A stretch of 43,880 nt of DNA from Candidatus Galloscillospira excrementipullorum (GCA_018714125.1 DVNV01000053.1:1-43880); one strand, 5' to 3'; positions 15,952 to 24,426 are shown, numbered from the stretch's first letter. A program made the numbers and translations. The notes: generated by a model from the letters alone, not told the origin.

Positions 15952-16614
15952 ATGGATTATCTCATTGCCTATCTGGAAGGGGTGCTCTCCTTTGCCTCCC
16001 CCTGCCTGCTGCCCATGCTGCCCATCTATCTGAGCTATTTTTCGGCCCGGCAGACCCGGAAAGCGGCCATGCTGCGCGTGGCGGCATTCACGGCGGGAAT
16101 TGCGGCCGTCTTTTGCAGCATGGGGGCGCTGGCCGGCCTGATGGGCCGGCTGCTGATTCGCTATGCCACGGCGCTCAACCTGGTGTGCGGCGCGCTGATG
16201 GTGGCGCTGGGGCTCTCGCGTCTGGCGGGGCAGGGTCTGCCCGGCCTGTCGAAGCTCTCCTTTCTGCAGCCCAGGGCGTCGGTGGGCATGGGCATGCTGT
16301 CCTCTTTTTTGCTGGGGGCGGCACTCTCCCTTGTCTGGACGCCCTGTATCGGCGCCTTTTTGGGGTCGGCGCTGCTGCTGGCCGCCACGGCGGGCAGCAC
16401 CGCAAAGGGCATCGGCATGCTGCTGTGCTACTCCCTGGGGCTGGGAAGCCCCATTGCCATCTGTGCGGCGCTGGTGTCGCAGCTGCGGCAGGTGTTGCAG
16501 TTTGCGCAGCGCCGCCAGAGGCAAATCGACCTTGTCTGCGGCCTGTTTTTGGTGGCGGTGGGCATTTTGACGGCGGCCGGCATGCTGCAGGCCGTTCTCG
16601 GGAAACTGATGTGA
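15952..16614 (+). CDS. ccdA: CcdA-family thiol-disulfide membrane transporter
   Basis: CcdA carries reducing equivalents from cytoplasmic thioredoxin across the membrane to extracytoplasmic thioredoxin-like proteins. The 220-residue product has about six membrane helices and the two conserved cysteines, in FASPCLLPMLP (Cys17) and LVWTPCIGAFLG (about residue 132). The start at 15952 follows AAAAAGGAGA; the ORF-track start lies within the terminator. Ten nt separate it from the TlpA-like gene, so the two form an electron relay. There is no cytochrome c gene nearby. In sporulating Bacillus, CcdA with the thioredoxin StoA serves spore cortex formation, which is a possible role here. Confidence 0.92.
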   Translation: MDYLIAYLEGVLSFASPCLLPMLPIYLSYFSARQTRKAAMLRVAAFTAGIAAVFCSMGALAGLMGRLLIRYATALNLVCGALMVALGLSRLAGQGLPGLSKLSFLQPRASVGMGMLSSFLLGAALSLVWTPCIGAFLGSALLLAATAGSTAKGIGMLLCYSLGLGSPIAICAALVSQLRQVLQFAQRRQRQIDLVCGLFLVAVGILTAAGMLQAVLGKLM

Positions 16615-16624
16615 GGAGGAAGCC

Positions 16625-17332
16625 ATGAACGACGGACAGAGGAAAACCGGTCAAGACACCCTAAGCAGCCCAAAGGGAGGGCTTCAAAAGCCACTGCTGC
16701 TGCTCTTGGCGCTGCTTGTCCTGCTGGCACTGGCAGCTTACGGCTACAGCAGGCTGACGCGGGATCGCCAGCCCGGCCTCCCCGGCACCGTGACGGGAGA
16801 ACAAGGGCAAGAGCAGCAAGAGCAGCAAGAGCAGCAAGAGCGTATCGCCATGATTGATGTGGCCCTGACCGATATGGAGGGGCAGGCCGTGCAGCTTCTG
16901 GACCTGACGGGAAAGCCCATGGTGCTGCACTTTTGGGCCACCTGGTGCGGCATCTGCGACGAGGAGATGCCCGACTGGGAGAGCCTGTATCAGGAGTTTG
17001 GCGACCAGGTGACGTTTGTGATGGTCGACGTGGTTGACGGCGTGGACGAAACGGTTGAAAAGGGAAAGGCATATCTGGAAGAAAACGGATATACCTTTCC
17101 GGCCTATTTTGACACGCAGGGGGAGGCGGCCTACGTCTATGGCGTGACCGGCCTGCCGGCAACGCTCTTTGTGGACAGCGAGGGGTACTATGTGGCGGGC
17201 CAGCTTGGAATGCTCAGCCCCGAAGGGATGCGCCTTGGCCTTTCCATGGCGGCACAGGCGACCGGCCTTGAGCTGGAGGGCCTGGAGACCGAAACGCAGG
17301 AGGGTGTGCAGGTGCAAGAGGAAGCGAAATGA
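16625..17332 (+). CDS. membrane-anchored TlpA/ResA-like thioredoxin
   Basis: A 235-residue extracytoplasmic thiol-disulfide protein. A basic N-terminus and one membrane anchor (about 20-38) are followed by a Gln/Glu-rich linker made of EQQ repeats (about 59-75) and a redoxin/thioredoxin domain (about 78-215). The active site is WCGIC, cysteines 108 and 111, within HFWATWCGICDEEMP. The cis-Pro loop is present as GVTGLPATLFVD. A Glu-rich tail ends the protein. The upstream ccdA gene supplies its probable electron donor. ResA, StoA and CcmG are alternative family assignments; without c-type cytochromes nearby, a StoA-like or general disulfide-reducing role is more likely. Confidence 0.9.
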   Translation: MNDGQRKTGQDTLSSPKGGLQKPLLLLLALLVLLALAAYGYSRLTRDRQPGLPGTVTGEQGQEQQEQQEQQERIAMIDVALTDMEGQAVQLLDLTGKPMVLHFWATWCGICDEEMPDWESLYQEFGDQVTFVMVDVVDGVDETVEKGKAYLEENGYTFPAYFDTQGEAAYVYGVTGLPATLFVDSEGYYVAGQLGMLSPEGMRLGLSMAAQATGLELEGLETETQEGVQVQEEAK

Positions 17333-17364
17333 GAAAACCCCGCCTTCAAAGCGGGAAATGCCCT

Positions 17365-17383
17365 GGAAATGCGTTTCCTTTTT
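17365..17383 (+). terminator. short terminator after the TlpA-like gene
   Basis: GGAAA-TGCG-TTTCC is followed by TTTTT. The stem is only five pairs. Confidence 0.5.
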
Positions 17384-17455
17384 GGGAAAATTAGAAAAAT
17401 TTTGAAGGGCTGCCCCTTTTCCAAAGCGAGCAAGGCGCAGCAAAGAGGCAGGAAA

Positions 17456-17494
17456 AAAGCGCGGCGCCCCGCACACTGCGGGGCGCCGCGCTTT
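17456..17494 (-). terminator. strong hairpin between the convergent tlpA-like and reductase genes
   Basis: A perfect 18-bp stem (AAAGCGCGGCGCCCCGCA and its complement) with a 3-nt loop. Its AAA/TTT ends continue into a T-rich run on the minus strand, fitting termination of the reductase gene. Confidence 0.85.
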
Positions 17495-17518
17495 GAAGCG
17501 TGCGCCGGGAGAATCCGG

Positions 17519-18541
17519 TTATTTTGCGTGATAGCTGTTCCAGTGCTCCATGTAGTCCTCATAGAGCTCAGGCAGACGGGAGGGCGGGTCGAGCTCGTAG
17601 GGGCAGCGGCTTGAGCAGGCTCCGCAGCCGATGCACAGCTTGGTGTCCTCCATCATCTGCCGCCATTCCTCGTTCATGAGCTGGGAAACCGGCATGCGGC
17701 GCAGGTTGTAGTAGCTGCGCATGACCATGTCAACCCGGATGCCCATGGGACAGGGCAGGCAGTAGCCGCAGTTGCGGCAGAAATTGCCCTTGAGCTGGGC
17801 TTTGTCGGCCGCAATCACGGGTGCGGCGTCGGCCTCGGAGGGCGGATTGTCCAAAAAGCCCAGCATCTGCTCGAGCTCCCACATGTGCTGCATGCCGTAA
17901 ATGGGCAGCACGTCTTTTTGGGTGGAGAAGAAGTGGTAAACGGCGCCGCCGTCGGTCAGGACGCCGCCGCCAAAGGGCTTCATGGCCACAAAGCCCATGT
18001 CGGCCGCCAGGCAATCGTCTTTCAGCTTGAACTCCGACTCGCTGGAAAGATAGGCAAAGGGGAACTGCAGCAGGTCATACAGGCCGCTCTCGATGGCCTC
18101 GCGCGCCACATGCTCGCGGTGGTTGGTGATGCCGATGTGCAGCAGCTTGCCCTCTTTTTTGGCGCGCAGCATCGCATCGTAAACGCCGTCCTCCCCGCCG
18201 GGCTTGGGACAGAAAGGAGGATTGTGTACCTGAAGCACGTCGACATGGTCGGTCTTCATGAGCCTCAAACTGGTGTCAAGGTCCTCTAAAATGCCCTCTG
18301 CCGTGAAATGGTGGGATTTGGTGGCAAGGTAGATGTAATTGCGCACCTCCGAGAGCGCCGCGCCGATTTTCTCCTCGCTGTCGGAATACATGCGGGCAGT
18401 GTCAAAGTAATTGATGCCACTGTCGTAGGCCTTGCGCAGCAGCTTTATGACCTCGTCCATGGGGCGGCGCTGCAGAGGCAGGCAGCCAAATCCGATTTTG
18501 GAAGCCATGATTTCGGTTTTGCCAAGACGGATTTTCTCCAT
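17519..18541 (-). CDS. aldo/keto reductase with C-terminal 2x[4Fe-4S] ferredoxin domain
   Basis: A 340-residue cytoplasmic oxidoreductase. The aldo/keto reductase barrel (about 1-240) has its catalytic tetrad: Asp47, Tyr52, Lys75 and His106 (in FDTARMYSDSE, LATKS and LQVHNPPF). The C-terminal 100 residues carry two cysteine clusters, CRNCGYCLPCPMGI and CIGCGACSSRCPYEL, a bacterial 4Fe-4S ferredoxin layout. Such fusions are common in strict anaerobes and presumably link carbonyl reduction to ferredoxin-type electrons; the physiological substrate is unknown. Its start at 18541 follows GGAAAGGG. It is divergent from yqhQ and shares a -35 element with it. Confidence 0.92.
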   Translation of the reverse strand: MEKIRLGKTEIMASKIGFGCLPLQRRPMDEVIKLLRKAYDSGINYFDTARMYSDSEEKIGAALSEVRNYIYLATKSHHFTAEGILEDLDTSLRLMKTDHVDVLQVHNPPFCPKPGGEDGVYDAMLRAKKEGKLLHIGITNHREHVAREAIESGLYDLLQFPFAYLSSESEFKLKDDCLAADMGFVAMKPFGGGVLTDGGAVYHFFSTQKDVLPIYGMQHMWELEQMLGFLDNPPSEADAAPVIAADKAQLKGNFCRNCGYCLPCPMGIRVDMVMRSYYNLRRMPVSQLMNEEWRQMMEDTKLCIGCGACSSRCPYELDPPSRLPELYEDYMEHWNSYHAK

Positions 18542-18611
18542 TCAAAACACCCTTTCCTCCTCGTGATAGGTTGCGGCGGGAGCGGTTTTCAGAGGGCGTG
18601 CCAAAGAGACA

Positions 18612-18661
18612 CAAAAGCCCCCTCAGACGGCTTTTGGCATCCCTTCCCCACACCGGGGAAG
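18612..18661. repeat. twin-hairpin intergenic element in the reductase leader
   Basis: Two adjacent hairpins: CAAAAGCC / GGCTTTTG (18612-18636) and CTTCCCC / GGGGAAG (18643-18661). The composition resembles short dispersed intergenic repeats I associate with GC-rich gut clostridia, but only one copy lies in this window. It falls inside the roughly 150-nt 5' leader of the reductase. Confidence 0.45.
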
Positions 18662-18697
18662 AGGGGCGCGCCCGCCGCCCGCCTTTCCTTACTTCGT

Positions 18698-18726
18698 ATT
18701 GTAGCAGAGCGGCGCACGCCTTGCAA
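18698..18726 (-). promoter_or_regulatory. sigma-A promoter for the aldo/keto reductase, sharing its -35 with yqhQ
   Basis: On the minus strand TTGCAA (18726-18721) and TACAAT (18703-18698) have a 17-nt spacer. TTGCAA is its own reverse complement and is also the -35 of the yqhQ promoter. Confidence 0.8.
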
Positions 18727-18749
18727 GACGGCGTCGGATTTGATATAAT
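18721..18749 (+). promoter_or_regulatory. sigma-A promoter for yqhQ, sharing its -35 with the reductase
   Basis: TTGCAA (18721-18726) and TATAAT (18744-18749) have a 17-nt spacer, 62 nt before the yqhQ start. Confidence 0.87.
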
Positions 18750-18810
18750 AAACCGTAATGTCAAGGCGCAGGAAAGTGCTGCCCAGTTTGACATGCAGAA
18801 AGGAAACACT

Positions 18811-19743
18811 ATGAATCAAAAGCACAAAACCTCCATCGGAGGCCAGGCGCTTTACGAGGGCGTGATGATGCGCGGGCCCAAGAATTACGCCATTGCCCTG
18901 CGCCTGCCCGACGGAAGCATCGAAACCACCGTGCATCCGAACAAGAGCCTCAAGGACCGCGTCAGGATTTTGAAGCTTCCGGTCCTGCGGGGGATGGTGG
19001 GCCTGATAGAATCGCTGGTTCTTGGATATAAAACGCTGACCTATTCCTTTGAAAAGGCGGGCTTTGAGGAAGAGGAGCCCACCAAGTTTGAGCTGTGGCT
19101 GTCCAAGACATTCGGAAAGTCGGTGATGCAGATTGTCACCGTGTTTGCGGGCATATTGGGCGTTTTGCTGGCGCTCATGCTCTTTATGCTGCTGCCCTCC
19201 CTGGCAGTGAAGCTGATTTCAGGCTATCTGCCCGACTGGAGCTATACGCTGGCGGAGGGCGTGATTAAAATTGCGATTTTCCTGGCCTATGTTGCGCTGG
19301 TGTCGCACATGGAGGAAATCCGGCGCACCTTCGAATACCACGGTGCCGAGCACAAGACCATTTTCTGCTATGAAAACGGGCTGGATTTGACGGTGGAAAA
19401 CGTGCGCGGCATGTCGCGCTTTCATCCGCGCTGCGGCACCAGCTTTTTGCTCATCGCCATGATTGTGAGCATCCTCTTTTTCTCGCTGCCCATTGTCCCT
19501 TGGGACAATGTCCTGCTGCGCATGGCAACCAAGCTCGTGCTGCTGCCGGTGGTGGTTGGCGTGGCGTATGAATTCATCCATCTTGCCGGAAAGTATGACA
19601 ACATTTTCACCAGGGCGCTGTCTGCTCCGGGGCTGTGGCTGCAGAGGCTGACCACCAAGGAGCCAGACGATTCTCAAATGGAGGTGGCCATCGCCTCCAT
19701 GCTGCCTGTTTTGACGGGCAATCCGGAGGACGACAAGTGGTGA
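18811..19743 (+). CDS. yqhQ: DUF1385 membrane protein YqhQ
   Basis: A conserved membrane protein of Firmicutes with unknown biochemical function, 310 residues. The N-terminal signature IGGQALYEGVMMRGPKN is diagnostic of DUF1385. Membrane segments lie near 115-135, 150-170, 225-245 and 250-270, and the conserved EYHGAEHKTIFCYE and HPRCGTSF motifs sit between them. His and Cys residues in these motifs suggest metal or catalytic function, not demonstrated. The ATG at 18811 follows AGAAAGGAAAC. The stop overlaps the GTG start of prmC, a gene order common in clostridia. Confidence 0.94.
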   Translation: MNQKHKTSIGGQALYEGVMMRGPKNYAIALRLPDGSIETTVHPNKSLKDRVRILKLPVLRGMVGLIESLVLGYKTLTYSFEKAGFEEEEPTKFELWLSKTFGKSVMQIVTVFAGILGVLLALMLFMLLPSLAVKLISGYLPDWSYTLAEGVIKIAIFLAYVALVSHMEEIRRTFEYHGAEHKTIFCYENGLDLTVENVRGMSRFHPRCGTSFLLIAMIVSILFFSLPIVPWDNVLLRMATKLVLLPVVVGVAYEFIHLAGKYDNIFTRALSAPGLWLQRLTTKEPDDSQMEVAIASMLPVLTGNPEDDKW

Positions 19744-20615
19744 TTTCGCAGCTGCGGCAGCAGCTTGCCGACAAGCTCAGGCACATGGGCTGCGATGCGC
19801 CGGGGCTTGAGGCGCGCGAGCTGCTGTGTGCCGCGCTGGGCATCTCCCGCCGGCAGCTGACGCTGCTGCCTCACGACGCCCCTGTGGACGATGCGGCCTG
19901 CCGGCGTTTGTCTGACCTGCTCGGGCAGAGGGAGCAGGGAAAGCCCCTGCAGTATGTGCTCGGGGAGTGGGATTTTTACGGGAGGACTTTTTTTTGCAGC
20001 GAGCAGGCGCTCATCCCGCGCCCCGAAACCGAGCTGCTTGTTGAGCAGGCGCTGCCGGTGCTGCGCAGCAGGCCGGGAGCCAGGGTGCTCGACCTCGGCT
20101 GCGGGACGGGCTGCATCGGATTGACGCTGGCGCTCGAGTCCCCCTGCACGGTGACGCTGGCAGACCTGTCGGAGCAGGCGCTTGCGCTGGCGCGCCGCAA
20201 CGCCGAAAGGCTTTGTGCAAAAGCGGAGTTTCTCAGGCTCGACATGCTGGCGCCGCCCCCCGAAGGGTGGCAGTGGGAGCTTATTGTCTCCAACCCGCCC
20301 TATCTCACCGGGGCGGACATGCTGGCGCTGGAGCCGGCCGTGCGCTTTGAGCCCGCCATGGCGCTCTTCGGCGGGGAAGACGGCCTTGCCTTCTACCGCG
20401 CGCTGGCCGGGCTGTGGGTGCCGGCGCTGGCTCCCGGGGGAATGCTGCTGGTGGAGCACGGCATGGGCCAGGGAGCTGCGGTTGCCGCCCTCTTTTCGCA
20501 GGCCGGCCTCCAAGATGTGCGCCGCATGTACGACCGCGAGGGCCGCGACCGCATGGTCGCGGGCGTCAGGGCGCGGCGGGGCGGAGGCCGCAGCGAAACC
20601 GGGGCTGAAATTTGA
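19740..20615 (+). CDS. prmC: peptide chain release factor glutamine methyltransferase
   Basis: PrmC (HemK) methylates the Gln of the GGQ motif in release factors RF1 and RF2. The 291-residue product has an N-terminal helical domain (about 1-80), the linker QYVLGEWDFYGRTFFCSEQALIPRPETE, motif I VLDLGCGTGCIGLTLAL and the catalytic NPPY motif (SNPPYLTG). I chose GTG at 19740, which overlaps the yqhQ stop (GTGA); the ORF-track start at 19635 is inside yqhQ. No prfA follows; recA comes next with its own promoter. Confidence 0.95.
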   Translation: MISQLRQQLADKLRHMGCDAPGLEARELLCAALGISRRQLTLLPHDAPVDDAACRRLSDLLGQREQGKPLQYVLGEWDFYGRTFFCSEQALIPRPETELLVEQALPVLRSRPGARVLDLGCGTGCIGLTLALESPCTVTLADLSEQALALARRNAERLCAKAEFLRLDMLAPPPEGWQWELIVSNPPYLTGADMLALEPAVRFEPAMALFGGEDGLAFYRALAGLWVPALAPGGMLLVEHGMGQGAAVAALFSQAGLQDVRRMYDREGRDRMVAGVRARRGGGRSETGAEI

Positions 20616-20623
20616 AAAAGCAC

Positions 20624-20652
20624 TTGCCGGATGGGTGCCGGCATGGTAAAAT
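20624..20652 (+). promoter_or_regulatory. sigma-A promoter for recA
   Basis: TTGCCG (20624-20629) and TAAAAT (20647-20652) have a 17-nt spacer and lie directly after the prmC stop. Confidence 0.72.
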
Positions 20653-20656
20653 AAAA

Positions 20657-20668
20657 GAACAAACGTTT
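20657..20668. promoter_or_regulatory. LexA (SOS) box of the Gram-positive type
   Basis: GAACAAACGTTT matches GAAC-N4-GTTC at 7 of 8 conserved positions. It starts 4 nt after the -10 box, where LexA would block transcription start. This supports DNA-damage induction of recA and, by linkage, recX and rimO. Confidence 0.75.
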
Positions 20669-20717
20669 TAGAAAAGGTGCTCCTTTGAAAAAAAGGGCAC
20701 GCGTGGGAGGCAGGAGC

Positions 20718-21887
20718 ATGTCTGATCGCAAAGAGGCGCTTAAAAACGCGCTGGCGCAGATTGAAAAGCAGTTTGGCAAGGGTGCCGTGATGAAGCTCGG
20801 GGAGAACACGGCCATGAACGTGGAGGCCATCCCGACCGGCTCTTTGGCGCTTGACGCCGCACTGGGCATCGGCGGCATTCCGCGCGGCCGCGTGATTGAG
20901 ATTTACGGGCCCGAGTCCTCGGGCAAGACGACGCTGGCGCTGCACTGTGTGGCGCAGGCGCAGAAGGCGGGCGGAGAGGCGGCCTTTATCGACGTGGAAC
21001 ACGCGCTCGACCCGGTGTATGCCGCCCAGCTCGGCGTAGACGTGGCGTCGCTTTTGGTGGCCCAGCCCGACAGTGGAGAGCAGGCGCTGGAGATTGCCGA
21101 AACGCTGGTGCGCAGCGGCGCCATCGACATTGTGGTGGTCGACTCGGTGGCGGCCCTTGTCACCCGGGCCGAAATCGAAGGGGAGATGGGCGACACCCAT
21201 GTGGGCCTTCAGGCAAGGCTGATGTCGCAGGCCATGCGCAAGCTGGCGGGAGCAATGGCCAAGGCCAACTGTGCCGCCATTTTCATCAACCAGCTGCGTG
21301 AAAAGGTGGGCGTTGTCTACGGGAATCCCGAGGTCACGCCGGGCGGCCGCGCCCTGAAGTTTTACGCCTCGGTGCGCATTGACGTGCGCCGCATCGAGCA
21401 AATCAAGTCGGGCACCGAGGTTTTGGGCAACCGGACGCGCGCCAAGGTGGTCAAAAACAAGGTGGCGCCGCCCTTCCGTGAGGCCGAGTTTGACATTTTG
21501 TACGGGCAGGGTATTTCGCGCGAGGGCGAGCTCATCGACCTTGGCGTGAAAAACGACCTGATTGTCAAGAGCGGCTCCTGGTTTTCCTATGGGGAGCTGC
21601 GTCTGGGGCAGGGAAAAGAAAACTCGAGAGAATATCTCAAGGCCCACCCCGAGCTCATGGACGAGCTCGAGGCCAAAATCAGGGCCATTCTCATGAAAAA
21701 GCCCGAGGAGGGGCAGGCGCCGGCGGAGACGCCGCCCAAGGCTTCCGTATCGTCCGCGTCCCAGGCCGGCACGGGAAATGAGGCAGGGGCCGCCTTCGCC
21801 CCTGCGGCGCCGCGCGGCGCCGGGAAGGCTGAGGCCAGGGGCTCCGCCTCCAAGAAGCTCGACATTTCGGCGGAGGACTTTGAGTGA
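20718..21887 (+). CDS. recA: recombinase RecA
   Basis: RecA forms filaments on single-stranded DNA for homologous repair and stimulates LexA self-cleavage. The product is 389 residues. Walker A GPESSGKT is at 64-71, Walker B is VVVDSVAAL, and the DNA-binding loops lie around [18 protein letters not shown] and [20 protein letters not shown]. The core ends near residue 325; a further 60-residue Ala/Pro/Ser/Gly-rich linker leads to a conserved-looking acidic end, LDISAEDFE. The start at 20718 follows GGGAGG by 7 nt; the upstream ORF-track start is rejected. It overlaps recX by 4 nt. Confidence 0.98.
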   Translation: MSDRKEALKNALAQIEKQFGKGAVMKLGENTAMNVEAIPTGSLALDAALGIGGIPRGRVIEIYGPESSGKTTLALHCVAQAQKAGGEAAFIDVEHALDPVYAAQLGVDVASLLVAQPDSGEQALEIAETLVRSGAIDIVVVDSVAALVTRAEIEGEMGDTHVGLQARLMSQAMRKLAGAMAKANCAAIFINQLREKVGVVYGNPEVTPGGRALKFYASVRIDVRRIEQIKSGTEVLGNRTRAKVVKNKVAPPFREAEFDILYGQGISREGELIDLGVKNDLIVKSGSWFSYGELRLGQGKENSREYLKAHPELMDELEAKIRAILMKKPEEGQAPAETPPKASVSSASQAGTGNEAGAAFAPAAPRGAGKAEARGSASKKLDISAEDFE

Positions 21888-22507
21888 GCGGGCACATTAC
21901 CAAGCTGACATATCTTCGAAACGGAGGCCTGCGCGTCTTTGTAGACGGGCAGGCGCTCTGCGTCATTGACGCGGCGGACTGGGGCGCGTTCGGCCTGTCC
22001 AAGGGAGACGCGCTGTCCGGGGAGAGCGGTGAGGCGCTGCAGCAGTGTGCCCAGAGGTTTGAGGCGCGCAAGCGGGCGGCGGCAAGCCTTGCCTGCCAGG
22101 CCTATTCGGCCAAAGGGCTGGAGCGGCGCCTGCGCCAGAAGGGCACGCCCGCGCAGGCGGCGCAGGAGGCGGTGGAGCACTATCGCAGCCTGGGATATCT
22201 GGAAGACGGGGTTTTTGCGCAGAATCTGGCGCAAAGGCTGCATGAGACCAAAAATTATGCAAAACGGCGCATTGCGCAGGAGCTGCGCGCCAAGGGCGTG
22301 GAGCAGCAGACGGTGCAGGAGGTGCTGGAAACGCTGCCGCCCGACGAGGCGGCACTGCGGCGCAGCCTTGAAAAAAAGTACAGGACGGTTGACTGGAGCG
22401 ACGCGGTGCAGAGGCGCCGTGCCGTGCGCGCCCTGCTGCGCGACGGCTTTGCCTGGGAGCAGATTGCCGCCGTGGTGGGGCATGTGCAGGAGGAGGAATG
22501 GGAATGA
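21884..22507 (+). CDS. recX: RecA regulator RecX
   Basis: RecX modulates RecA filaments. The 207-residue protein has the family's repeated three-helix units; [30 protein letters not shown] is the most typical segment, and a preceding [19 protein letters not shown] is the first unit. Firmicute RecX proteins of about 200-270 residues are longer than the roughly 160-residue E. coli form. The start is GTG at 21884, overlapping the recA stop, so recX is translationally coupled to recA and shares its SOS control. Its stop overlaps the rimO start. Confidence 0.93.
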   Translation: MSGHITKLTYLRNGGLRVFVDGQALCVIDAADWGAFGLSKGDALSGESGEALQQCAQRFEARKRAAASLACQAYSAKGLERRLRQKGTPAQAAQEAVEHYRSLGYLEDGVFAQNLAQRLHETKNYAKRRIAQELRAKGVEQQTVQEVLETLPPDEAALRRSLEKKYRTVDWSDAVQRRRAVRALLRDGFAWEQIAAVVGHVQEEEWE

Positions 22508-23829
22508 GCATCAAAGTGGCCATGATTTCGCTGGGATGCCCCAAAAATCAGGTGGAGGCCGAGCATATGCTGGCCCTGCTGGCCGACGCGGGCTGTGAGC
22601 TGGTGGGCGACGCCTCCGAAGCGCAGGTGGCGGTCGTCAACACCTGTGGATTCATCGACTCGGCCAAGCAGGAGGCCATTGACAGTATTTTGGAAATGGC
22701 GGCTCTCAAGCAGCAGGGGCTTTGCGGCATTGTCGTCACCGGCTGCCTGGCAGAGCGGTATCGCCAGCAAATCCGTCAGCAGATGCCGGAGGTCGACGTT
22801 GTGCTGGGCGGCGGCAGCGTGGGCGACATTGTCGAGGCCGTGCAGCAGGCGGCACAGGGGAAAAGCTTTGAGCGGTATGCCGACATCGAGAAGGCGCCGC
22901 TCGGCGGAGACCGGCTGCTTACCACTCCTTTTTACACCGCCTACCTCAAGCTGGGAGACGGCTGCGACAACTTTTGCACCTACTGCGCCATCCCGCTCAT
23001 TCGGGGACGGCTGCGCAGCCGTCCCCTGGAGGAGCTGGTGCAGGAGGCGCAGGCGCTGGCCCAAAGCGGCGTGCGCGAGCTTGTGCTGGTGGCGCAGGAC
23101 ACCACGCGCTACGGGGAAGACCTCTATGGGGAAAACCGGTTTTGCGATTTGCTGCGTGAGCTTGAGCGGGTGGAGGGCATCGTCTGGATTCGCATTCTCT
23201 ATGCCTATCCCGACCGCATCAGCGACGAGCTGCTCGAGCTCATGGCCAAAAGCGAGAAAATCCTGCCCTACATTGACCTGCCCCTGCAGCATGCAAACGA
23301 CACTATTTTGAGTGCCATGAACCGCAGGGGCAGCCGGGCGGACATTGAGGCGGTGCTTGCAAAAATCCGCAAAACGCTGCCGCACGCATGCGTCCGCACC
23401 ACCTTTATCTGCGGGTTTCCCGGGGAGACGCCTGAGCAGTTTGAGCAGCTTTGCGATTTTGTGGCGCAGCAGAGGTTTGAACGCATGGGCTGCTTTGCCT
23501 ACTCGGCCGAGGAGGGCACGCCGGCGGCCGATTTTCCCAATCAGGTTGACGAGGCCGAAAAGCAGCGCCGCACCGAGCTGCTCATGACGCTGCAAAACAC
23601 CATCTCCACGCAGCTCAACCAGGAGATGGTGGGCAAAACGCTGCCTGTTTTGGTGGAGGAGTATGACGAGGAGCTGGGACGCTATGCCGGGCGAAGCTAC
23701 CGGGACGCGCCCGAGGTCGACGGAAGGGTGTACTTCACCAGCGAGCAGACGCACGAGGAGGGCTGCTTTGTCGACGTGACCGTGACGGCGGCGGACGACT
23801 ACGACCTCTACGGGAAAGCGGCGGAATAA
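22504..23829 (+). CDS. rimO: ribosomal protein S12 methylthiotransferase RimO
   Basis: RimO adds a methylthio group to the conserved Asp of ribosomal protein S12 by radical SAM chemistry. In 441 residues it has the N-terminal UPF0004 domain with cluster ligands Cys12, Cys48 and Cys81, the radical SAM motif CDNFCTYC with Cys154, Cys158 and Cys161, and a C-terminal TRAM domain (about 370-438). The SLGCPKNQVEAE start favours RimO over MiaB. I chose ATG at 22504, 7 nt after GGAGG and overlapping the recX stop; the ATG at 22498 is too close to the site. Confidence 0.97.
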   Translation: MSIKVAMISLGCPKNQVEAEHMLALLADAGCELVGDASEAQVAVVNTCGFIDSAKQEAIDSILEMAALKQQGLCGIVVTGCLAERYRQQIRQQMPEVDVVLGGGSVGDIVEAVQQAAQGKSFERYADIEKAPLGGDRLLTTPFYTAYLKLGDGCDNFCTYCAIPLIRGRLRSRPLEELVQEAQALAQSGVRELVLVAQDTTRYGEDLYGENRFCDLLRELERVEGIVWIRILYAYPDRISDELLELMAKSEKILPYIDLPLQHANDTILSAMNRRGSRADIEAVLAKIRKTLPHACVRTTFICGFPGETPEQFEQLCDFVAQQRFERMGCFAYSAEEGTPAADFPNQVDEAEKQRRTELLMTLQNTISTQLNQEMVGKTLPVLVEEYDEELGRYAGRSYRDAPEVDGRVYFTSEQTHEEGCFVDVTVTAADDYDLYGKAAE

Positions 23830-23907
23830 AAAGTCGCCGTGTGCCCGGCGGGGGCATCTTCCATGTTGCATTTTTTCAAAAAACCGGGTTTTGGGAAAAA
23901 GAGAAAA

Positions 23908-23948
23908 AAGAAGGCAGCCGGCCGCATACTGCGGCCGGCTGCCTTCTT
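23908..23948. terminator. bidirectional terminator between rimO and the C_GCAxxG_C_C gene
   Basis: A perfect 19-bp stem (AAGAAGGCAGCCGGCCGCA and its complement) with a 3-nt loop. T-rich tracts flank it on both strands, so it serves the convergent genes. Confidence 0.88.
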
Positions 23949-23988
23949 TTGGGGCTTTTGCGCCGGCGTAAAAGGGGAAAGGCGGTTG

Positions 23989-24423
23989 TTACAGCGTGTC
24001 CAGAAACCGGATGCAGAGCTCCATCACCGGGATGCAGACGGTTTCGCGCAGATTGTTCTGTGCAAAGAGGGCGCCCCCCTCTGGCGTGGAGGGGTCAAGC
24101 CCCAGCAGCTCATGACAATTCGTGCAGCCGTACTGCGCTTCCAGGCGCTCGGTCAGCTCCCGCAGGGCGCGGGAGGACTCCTTTTTCGCGTCGCGGTTTT
24201 GGGGAAAGCCTCTGCCCAGCTTGAGGCCGATCACCAGTGCGGCGCCCGACAGGCAGCCGCATACGCGGCCCTTTGCCATACCGCCGGCAAGCGGCAGCGC
24301 AATGGCGCTTGCCAGCTCTTCATCCAGCCCGAGCTCTGCGGCATAGGGCATCAAAACACTCTGCCCGCAGGAATAGCCTGCGCGGCGCAGGGAGAGGGAA
24401 CGCTCGAGATGCTCGCTTGACAT
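23989..24423 (-). CDS. C_GCAxxG_C_C family protein
   Basis: A 144-residue small helical protein of the C_GCAxxG_C_C family (PF09719-type), a group of putative redox proteins in anaerobes. The cysteine pattern is visible as YSCGQSVL, GRVCGCLSGAAL, YGCTNCHELLG and VCIPVMELC, enough for metal or cluster binding. There is no membrane segment. Its ATG begins 3 nt after the aminotransferase stop and its ribosome-binding site AAGGAGG lies inside the end of that gene, so the two are co-translated. Function is unknown; redox or cofactor delivery is inferred only from the cysteines. Confidence 0.85.
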   Translation of the reverse strand: MSSEHLERSLSLRRAGYSCGQSVLMPYAAELGLDEELASAIALPLAGGMAKGRVCGCLSGAALVIGLKLGRGFPQNRDAKKESSRALRELTERLEAQYGCTNCHELLGLDPSTPEGGALFAQNNLRETVCIPVMELCIRFLDTL

Positions 24424-24426
24424 AGT

